Positions 50,791-64,000 of a stretch of DNA of 64,000 nt are shown here, piece after piece. The notes beneath the pieces were generated by a model. That model was not told where the DNA came from and searched no databases. It saw only the letters and a program-made list of their open reading frames with translations. Each line of letters starts with the position of its first letter. The stretch's first letter is position 1. The stretch covers positions 33,294,001 through 33,358,000 of the forward strand of contig OU612065.1 in the NCBI GenBank assembly GCA_914767715.1, written 5' to 3'. This DNA is from Membranipora membranacea (taxonomy: Eukaryota; Bryozoa; Gymnolaemata; Cheilostomatida; Membraniporidae). Both the position numbers and the translations under genes were made by a program.

Positions 50791-52924
50791 CTTTGAGTTG
50801 TGAATTAATTTCACCGGTTTGAAGGATGGTTGGTTGAGGTCCCTTCAATCAATCCACTTGATATCAAATCATAAATAATCAGTAAATATTATAAATAAAA
50901 TGTAAATATCATTTATGCTACAGTAATCCAAAATACTGTAAACCATATTTTTCTAATTGATACAAATTAATGATTAAATATCCATGGTTTTTTACCTATA
51001 AACACCAGCTTGAGTTTTGAGGATCCGATCAATCCTATTCCATGATGCTTGATGTACCAAACTTCGAAATGAACCACACAACTTCTTTTATACTACATGG
51101 TTGAAGGTAAAATATGGATTTATGATCTCAAAAATTAGATTTTAAGCAATTTTGCGACTTTATTTAATTTCACGGTGAATTTTTTTCATGAGGCAAATGA
51201 AAAACAGTATTGACGTCACGTGTAGGCTTCTAGTCATTCTGATGGCTTCAAGTCACTCAAGCCATTCCACATCACAAATACTTTACTAGGAATCAATTTT
51301 TTTTTAGTTGAACCATAGATGTGAGAGAGTGCAGAAAGTGTTATAAATATTGAGATCCATTATTACAATATATATTTGATATTTGAATATCGAAAATAGG
51401 TAATCCTTACCTTTTCACTATCGGTTTAAACCATGAACACCAGTTTCTAGTGTATCTTTGTGTAAATATCAATATTCAATTGAGAAATCTTTTTTTTTAC
51501 TAGGGTATCTAACTTTGTCACTCTGCTCACTCCTTGCACTGCCTTTTTGTCGTACAGAATTTTTTAAAGAGAGTTTCAGCAGATTTTACTGTTTAAATAG
51601 ACTTGCAAGGAAATGTTGATTAAACTATAGTTTAGTGCTATTCCCTACCTAAAAAAGTTTGTTTTCCTCTTGGCGCAGTGATACACCCTCGACAAACTCT
51701 GATATATATTGATATACCTTGAGATACCACTTATCAAATATCCTTACTACCACCACCAGAGGGAATAAACTTGTTAGGATTAAAAACACTGTTTACAAAA
51801 CATAGAGCAATTTTTATGCTGCCATCATCGGGCAAGGGAAGAGGCTTTAATTTGGTATGGCAAAGGTGCTTGTAGATTTTGAGACATTGATGCCAGGGGA
51901 TGCAATATGAGTTCATCCGTTTCTCAATTTGCTGCTGAAAGTTGTCTCATCCATAATTATTTAACTTTTATAAACTATAAGTAGAGATATTAACTAGATT
52001 GCAAATGTAGATCGATCAACCCAAGTTCTTTTCCACACTTAACAGCTTACAAAGTGACACATTAATTTATATTAAATGGGAGGGTGTTGTACATGCCTGT
52101 AGTTCTAGGGAAGGTACTAACCCAACTCCTTGAAAGCTTAATAATCCATGTCAGTTCACTTCATGACATGCTGTAGAGGGTGGTAGTTTATCCCACATCT
52201 CACAGGAGAAGCTTATAGCTCGAGGTGTTGCTTCGCACTCTAAGGGATTATGTCCTCCCTACAGTCTTATTCTAAGCTAGAATCCTGTCGAATCACAAAC
52301 TATACAATTGCATCCGAACAATGAGTTTGCTCTCTTTTATAAGCAAGGTTGCTGAAAAAATATTATTTCCTAAAACTTAAGGAAAGATATAACTTCATTA
52401 ATAGAGCAATATGAATACACATGATACAGAGGAATAGAAGAGGCTTTGTTATCATTCATGTATGAATAGTTTGACTAGTCTAACCACTGTTCACTTCCAG
52501 CAGTAAAAGTCTCCCTGTAAGATCTGGTTGTATTTTAACAAACACTTGGGAGAAATCCAGCAGCAAAGCCCGTACACAACAGTAGATGGGTCGTCATACA
52601 GATCTTGCAGTCAAGAGAGTTTTACAGCTGGGAGACAATAAATAGGAATAAGTTGTAAGACTTGTCCAAATTTTCATTACTGACACTGCACTACCTGTTC
52701 AAGATATATATCAACAGTTGTTGCTGTAAAGACCATGTGGGCCATAACTTGCTCCAGTTTCTGACAATTCTGATCTTCCTTTTTTCACTCATGGTCTCCT
52801 ATTGAAAGGTACATTGGTCGGTATCAATAAAGTTAAAAAAAAAACATGAAGCCCAACATAATTGAAATATAACATACATGCACATTACAATTCTCGCTAT
52901 AATATATCCCACATCTTCAAGTCT
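50791..52924. other. Intergenic between the right arm and the decayed third copy
   Basis: AT-rich, with no recognised exon, RNA gene or repeat family. Short open frames such as 51734-51916 show no similarity to anything I know. Confidence 0.5.
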
Positions 52925-53290
52925 CTACTTTTCTAGTGTGTTCCATGATTCCAATTACCTCTCGTAAAAAAAAACCTTTACTAACCTCTGAAAAATATGA
53001 TGATTGCCTATCTTCTGGGATGCCGGAGGGGTTGACAGTCTGGAAGAGCTTCCTTCCATGTAATCAACACTTAATCAATTATAAACAAGTTTGTTGGCAA
53101 AAAACGTCCAAACAACACACGTGTCTGATTAAAACTGTCTGTGGTATCTCTTGACCCCTCCTACTTCCTGTGGTTGGTTTCACCAACTCCACCCACAACC
53201 CTGTACATTGACAATCAAAGCTTTTTAACTGTAGCAGGGCAGGATGAGATACTCCCAGAAACATACAGACATATTTGTTGAGCGGTTTGT
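52925..53290. repeat. Dispersed repeat, copy D
   Basis: Matches about 47655-48110 in the same orientation: TTACTAACCTCTGAAAAATA, then CCGGAGGGGTTGACAGTC, GTGGTATCTCTTGACCCCTC and GCAGGGCAGGATGAGATACT. It marks the start of the third, direct-orientation copy of the peptide locus. Confidence 0.7.
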
Positions 53291-54111
53291 TTACTTTGCA
53301 TTCGTATTTGCACCTTCCATCCTTTTGAAAACATTTAGAGCAACCATTGACAAAACCAAAACTGTAGTTCACACATTAACTAAAATTAGAAAATTAGGGT
53401 GGAAGTCTCCCAATGAGACGCCATTCTATAAATCAAAGATTTTGCAAATACTCAGTTAAGCTGCACCCAGTCGGTTTCCCTATTCTTCAAAATATGTTAG
53501 GAAAAGAATGTAATGACACCAGAAATCATGCCTGAGGCTTATCATACTGGTTACCAGTTGTTATGAATGCAGGCTCACTATAGCAAACCTGCCAGACCTC
53601 TCTGTCTGCCACAACATGATATTTCTGAGTTACGTAGCGAGAGTGAAATAAATTATGTATTTCATTTTTCTTAATTTTCCCCCATCCCCACTTTTATTTT
53701 CAATGTCCAACCCACTTTTTTCCATTTATCCTATTTCTTACTATGGCGCTTCATGTAGAACATTTTACAAGCATATCTTTGGATTGACCTGACCAAATTT
53801 TGGTTTGCGCTGAGCTCAAAGGTTCAGTTCGCACTGGCGTGGCCAAGCAGTTAGCATCAAAGGCTGCGCATTGATGGAACATTGTTGTATTTCTGATTAT
53901 ACTTATTGCAAAGGTTACGCAACCTCAAGTCAAAAGCTTTCTACACACATGATGATTGAGATTTCCGTCAGCAAACAGGAAACACGCCACGTAATCAGGT
54001 CAAGTAGTCTGGGAGCAGACACAACTCACGATGTGGGGAGTGGTAGCAGTGATTATCTAGGTCATTTCACCTGTATTTTTGGTTTTCAAATTTTGCATTT
54101 GATTGCACCTG

Positions 54112-54305
54112 ACTTTCTTTTGGAAGGATTTATTCCAGCTAACTCTAAAACCTTTTTTAGAGACAAATACCTATTACATTATCACACTGATCAATTAAGA
54201 CAAAAAATCACTACAACTTTTAACTCTCAACCAATCCAGATACGCTCAGCAACCAAACTTACTCATTTTAAACAGCAACTATCAAAGCACTTTATATCCT
54301 ATTAA
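54112..54305 (+). mobile_element. Possible C-terminal fragment of a LINE reverse transcriptase ORF
   Basis: The frame ends with NSQPIQIRSATKLTHFKQQL and SKHFISY then a stop, like the last residues of many CR1/L2-type ORF2 proteins, where a K/R-rich SLxxFKxxLKxHL motif closes the protein. An ATAAAAGTATATATATG tail follows about 100 bases later. It lies inside the decayed third copy and interrupts its similarity to the other two. The fragment is short, so the call is tentative. Confidence 0.45.
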
Positions 54306-55296
54306 TTCTTATTACTTGAGTATTTTTTCTTTTTCTCTCCGCTTAAGTTTTTTCTTTTTTGTTCTGTCACTGCATGAAAAACATTCCTAAAGATGATGTA
54401 GAATGACAATAAAAGTATATATATGTCAGATATTATGAAGACTTCACCAATAAGTATGTATGACCAAGGAGTTACGCCTTAGTATGAATTATTGAGAATG
54501 TAATAGATGAAACAACAAAGAGAAATTGTCGACCTATAATTTCCAGGCTGGTTGGGGGGGGGGGGAATACAGTCCTTTTGTGGAATAGTCTTGCGCTAAG
54601 CAGAGATGACTCATGATGCTAATATATATTAGTATTGATATCGGAGCAAGGCACAGCAAAGTGATTCTTTGTGCTCAAAAATTATAATGATGCAGATTTA
54701 AAATCGCAAGCTTATTGCTGATGTCAGGTAGCATGGCGACTCTACTGATGAGTTATATTACACATATTATTGAGAATGCAATGAGTTAGCCAACAAGAGG
54801 GCGTTTACCAATCTGTAACGTCCAAGCTGGTTGGTGAGCAACCAAATCATATTATAGTGGAATAGTGTTGTGCATAGCAGATTTAAATCAGAGCAGCATA
54901 CAGCTGAAGATCCTTAGTTCCAGAGAAATATAGTTGGGATTTAGAAGTGTCAGCGTCACTGAGAATTAAAAAAGAACCCTTTAGTTGCTGCAACCTTGAT
55001 AATGGCCATGTTACCAGCTCTAATGGCTTTTTTCTAACTTTTGCCATAAAAGCAGCGTGAAGAGTTTTGGAAATTCAGTTTGCTTTTTTTTTCATAAGAA
55101 GGTCAGTTGTAGGTAAAGGGTTGGCTTGAGAAGTTCATATAAATTTATTTTCTAACCACTCAGGAAGATTTAACTAACTATACATTTGATGACTAATGTC
55201 TAATTTTATTCTGCATATATTCAGTAATGTCACAATTTCTGTATACTATGTATACTATTTGTGGTAGATTCTCAATATTTCAACTTCGATTTTGGG

Positions 55297-55675
55297 TCAA
55301 AAGGCCACTTGCCATAAAACCACTGGCCATAAAACCACTGGCCATAAAACCACTGGCCATAAAACCACTGGCCATAAAACCACTGGCCATAAAACCACTG
55401 GCCATAAAACCACTGGCCATAAAACCACTGGCCATAAAACCACTGGCCAAAAAGCCACTGGCCATAAAGCCACTTGCCAAAAAGCCACTGGCCATAAAGC
55501 CACTTGCCAAAAAGCCACTGGCCATAAAGCCACTGGCCAGAAGGCCACTGGTCATAAGGCCACTGGTCAAAAGGCCACTACCCATAAGGCCACTGGCCAA
55601 AAAGCCACTGATCATAAGGCCACTGTCCAAAGAGCCACTGCCCAGAAAAGCAACTGCCCAAAATGCCACTGGTTC
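55297..55675. repeat. 15-base minisatellite, about 25 units, replacing peptide exons
   Basis: Unit CCACTGGCCATAAAA is repeated perfectly in the first third and increasingly varied (CCAAAAAG, CATAAGG, CAGAAGG) towards the right. Since 15 is a multiple of three, each frame reads a five-residue repeat: PLAIK or TGHKT on plus; FMASG, LWPVV or FYGQW on minus. Only one plus frame is closed by TAA. The longest frames are 55227-55688 (plus, 153 codons, starting MSQFLYTMYT) and 55813-55280 (minus, 177 codons). None has a signal peptide like its paralogues, so I treat them as by-products of the array. Confidence 0.9.
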
Positions 55676-56345
55676 AATGGTTACATAATAGAAGTCAGAT
55701 ATCAACTTTCCATTGACATGTTTTTTGGGCCGGTAAAACAAATTTGTAGCTCTTGATATGCCATTGTTTGAGCCAAGTTTGAGCCAGATTGGTGGTACTT
55801 TCAATATGTACATTGAGTTTTTAATGATTCAACCCGATGTTGTCCAAAATTAATTGACAGCTCATGCTATCCATAAACACCTAGTGATTGGTCAACTCCC
55901 AACAGTAAAAGTTAAGACAAAAGTCAATTGCAGTACTAAATTTATTTTAAACACAAATTCAACAGCATTGTAAGTACGGCTGTGTAGAATCAACACTGAT
56001 GAATTATTTTTAACACTATAGGTTTTCACTGAATCTAAATCATGTTTTATACGTGGGTTTTAAGAACTTTTAGAATTTTAGAACCATCATTTTTTTATAT
56101 TTCAGGTTACTACTAAATAGAACACCTTGTTCGGCTCACTCGGAATGATCATCACAAATGGTTGTGGACTGACACTTTATCCGATCACTGACAGTATTTC
56201 CTGTTGTTATTTTTTAACCATATTTTGCTGAATACAGTGCACTGTAGAAAAATCTATTATTGATCTGTTTATCAGAAGCACCCTCTTACAATATTGAAAA
56301 GATATCAAAATATCACACTTGATAAATATGTCACACTTATCACAA

Positions 56346-57865
56346 ATATCACAAACAATTTAATGTATCGATTTGCAAAACGGCTAAATATTTGTCAATT
56401 CTTTGGAAAAGCAGTACTTTCATGCACGAAACCGTTTTGTTAGATTGTCAGATAGAAAGGCCATGAAATCATGTAGCTAGGGGTGCAGTATAGTTTGGGT
56501 TTCCACATAGCTTGGGGTACAGCGTTGATTAATGTCTTTGACAGCTTAGGTGGACAGAATCGATGATGATAAACAAAATACTAAGCTTTTTCCACAACGC
56601 CGAAATCCCTACATCATCACAGCTTTGGCAAGACGTTCGATCCTGATTTACGTTATGATAAAACTAACACTCCAAGGTCGTGTTTTCATCAATACACGGT
56701 GTATCTCAATGCTGTAAAATTTGATAAGTTGGTAGATAGATAGCTTCAGACCAGTGAATCATCACACCGCAAACTGTCAAAAAAAGAACACTCCTTATCT
56801 GTACACAATATGTAGTGACAATAGGCTGACCTTTTTTAGTTACATTATTGGTCAAAGCTGCTGCCAAACCTTCATAAAAATGACGTTCAGAGCTCAACAC
56901 AGCACGAAAAGTCAGCGAATTTTAGCAGTGTGAGATTTTAAATTACGTTGACCAGAAATGGATTCCTGCAGGCTGAGACCAGATTTCATAGCCTTGGCTG
57001 AGCATGCATGATATTACCCTGAGCTAGTCTAAGTGATTAGACGGCTGCAATGTGAGTTAGTGGCATCACATCAAATCGGGTTCGATAATGAAATGTCACT
57101 AACTCAAATTGCAGCCGTCTGAGCACTTTGACAAGCCCTGAGGAGGCATCATTGTTAGGTCTATGAATTTTCCTCGTAATTGTTGAGTTTTATAGCAATC
57201 CATACTTTTAGTGACTCCAAACATTTTATTGCAAGATATTCAGATTAGATGTATAATAAAAATAAATATGTAATACAAATATTCAAAGTTAGAACTTGAG
57301 CAATATTTCATGAGAAACTGCAAAATCATTTTATAAAAAAACATATTTGCAGCAATTTACATTAGGCTTTGTGTAATTATACTGGGTTCTATTCAAAAGT
57401 ATACTTTATTAGATATGTTGTGAGCCAGTTCGGTACATGCTTTGCCATAATATGTAAAAACTCCTCCGGTATACAAATGGAGGCTAGAGGGACGGATATA
57501 AAACAGCTGACTTAAATCTGATCAATACTGTGTGGATAAAATTTGGAGTGAGGTCTGCCATTGGGATATCGATAAGTGCTAAAATTGAAAAAAATGATCC
57601 AACCAAATAATAATAAAATTCAGTTTGTTGGTGAATCACATCTAAACCAACCATGATAATGATAATGGGATCTCAAGTATAATTCTATACTCAAACTCTG
57701 TGACAATGTTTCCTTTTTGACACCCGTTGTCTTTTTGAAACGTTGCTGTAAGCCTCAGTATAGGTGATGACATGATAAAGTGGCAGTTATATAACAATGT
57801 CTATCTTAACTTGTCATCGAAACTGTCTCACTGGTTGCAAATGTCTCATCAGCTTTAATATTCTG
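56346..57865. other. Intergenic between the peptide locus and the CDKL gene
   Basis: No exon recognised. It contains the inverted repeat at 57039-57120. The right edge holds the 3' flank of the minus-strand CDKL gene, with a possible ATTAAA signal at 57854-57859. Confidence 0.45.
57039..57120. repeat. Short inverted repeat (24-base arms)
   Basis: AGACGGCTGCAATGTGAGTT and four more bases (57039-57062) pair with 57097-57120, with a few mismatches, around a 34-base loop. No open frame or promoter motif is visible. It could be a minimal MITE remnant or a transcript hairpin. Confidence 0.75.
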
Positions 57866-63757
<5,892 letters not shown>

Positions 63758-64000
63758 TCAAAGTACGGGAGTGATCAACAAGCTTTGTCTGTCTGGTATG
63801 TATTCTAGTATTGTATTAAAATATGCAGAGAAAATAGAGAGGCGGATTTCTCCTAATGGGCCCTTAGAGAATAGACTGTTATGTACTTCAGATCTGATAG
63901 AATTCATAACATCAGTGCTGCCAGTTTTAGTGTATACTATGAGGAGAATAGCCAGTAATGTAATGTGGATTTGTTGTGATATTGATTTGTTTTCATACAG
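63758..64000 (-). CDS. Partial open frame of an unidentified neighbour, running off the window
   Basis: On the minus strand a frame of about 80 codons enters from the window edge, passes through NSLFSKGPLGEIRLSIFSAY and FNTILEYIPDRQSLL, and stops with TGA at about 63758. AATAAA follows about 10 bases further on, so it could be the last exon of a gene lying mostly beyond the window. The plus strand is also open over the same bases (KIERRISPNGPLENRLLCTS, then DLIEFITSVLPVLVYTMRRI), and the window ends in an acceptor-like TTTTCATACAG on plus. I recognise neither protein. The minus reading is slightly preferred for its stop and poly(A) signal. Confidence 0.35.
   Translation of the reverse strand: MYENKSISQQIHITLLAILLIVYTKTGSTDVMNSIRSEVHNSLFSKGPLGEIRLSIFSAYFNTILEYIPDRQSLLITPVL

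Larger units (their letters stand above)
53840..56345 (+). pseudogene. Third, decayed copy of the Gly/Tyr peptide locus
   Basis: Blocks in the same order as the right arm: about 53880-54010 matches 48770-48900; 54480-54600 and again 54770-54880 match 48960-49070 (a small tandem duplication); 55050-55130 matches the promoter and leader (GAAATTCAGTTTGC, AAGAAGGTCAGTTG). Finally 56104-56345 matches the last exon and 3' flank (TAGAACACCTTGTTCGGCTC, GTGCACTGTA, TATCACA repeats). The two exons that encode signal peptide and Gly/Tyr region are absent; in their place is the 15-base array at 55297-55675. The last exon's AATACTACTAG has become GTTACTACTAAATAG and AATAAA has become AATGAT, so normal expression of a Gly/Tyr peptide is not possible. 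Confidence 0.7.

Noticed and set aside
53871-54305. 144-codon plus frame as a gene
   Set aside because: Its first part matches non-coding DNA of the peptide-locus duplicates and its end looks like a LINE tail; it is a chance fusion.
55297-55675. CRISPR-like appearance of the regular array
   Set aside because: Units follow each other without spacers and the DNA is eukaryotic; it is a minisatellite.
55280-55813. 177-codon minus-strand frame with FMASG repeats as a hydrophobic repeat protein
   Set aside because: The 15-base array is open in five of six frames, so no frame is favoured, and there is no start context or signal peptide.

Overview
The window is invertebrate-animal nuclear DNA. It is AT-rich. 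Its genes are split by introns of a few hundred to a few thousand bases with ordinary GT-AG ends, and it holds the typically animal families BRSK, YTHDC1, small HERC and CDKL. Degraded LINEs, tRNA-derived short repeats, foldback elements and minisatellites lie between and inside them. I cannot name the species; a non-bilaterian or slowly evolving invertebrate would fit. Gene models were built by hand from splice sites, reading phase and family similarity, so exon ends are predictions.

Layout: (1) 180-13708, minus strand: a complete 16-exon BRSK/SAD-type kinase gene (621 codons), with a foldback element in one intron. (2) 15186-22933, minus: a 9-exon nuclear YTH-domain m6A-reader gene (YTHDC1-like, 437 codons), with a 5'-truncated LINE carrying a restriction-like endonuclease in its last intron. 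(3) 22934-26816: intergenic, holding a frameshifted CR1/L2/jockey-like reverse-transcriptase relic. (4) 26817-38482, plus: a complete 23-exon small-HERC ubiquitin ligase (1059 codons, HERC4-like), with a 16-base minisatellite just after its stop. (5) 39629-42016, minus: a 4-exon secreted, probably GPI-anchored protein (276 codons) made of three small four-cysteine modules, which I could not assign to a known gene.

(6) 43540-56345 is the most unusual part. Two nearly identical genes for a 76-residue secreted Gly/Tyr-rich peptide face away from each other at the outer ends of a large inverted duplication (arms about 43540-46914 and 47600-50790, spacer about 690 bases). A third, direct-orientation and much decayed copy follows (about 52925-56345), in which the peptide-coding exons are replaced by a 15-base minisatellite. 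(7) 57866-63150, minus: a CDKL1/2/3/4-type kinase gene whose N-lobe exon is not visible. (8) The last 260 bases hold an open frame, on either strand, of an unidentified neighbour.

The conserved genes do not form a pathway. BRSK (polarity), YTHDC1 (RNA), HERC (ubiquitin) and CDKL (kinase) are independent housekeeping or signalling genes, and the lineage-specific content is the cysteine-module protein and the Gly/Tyr peptide locus.
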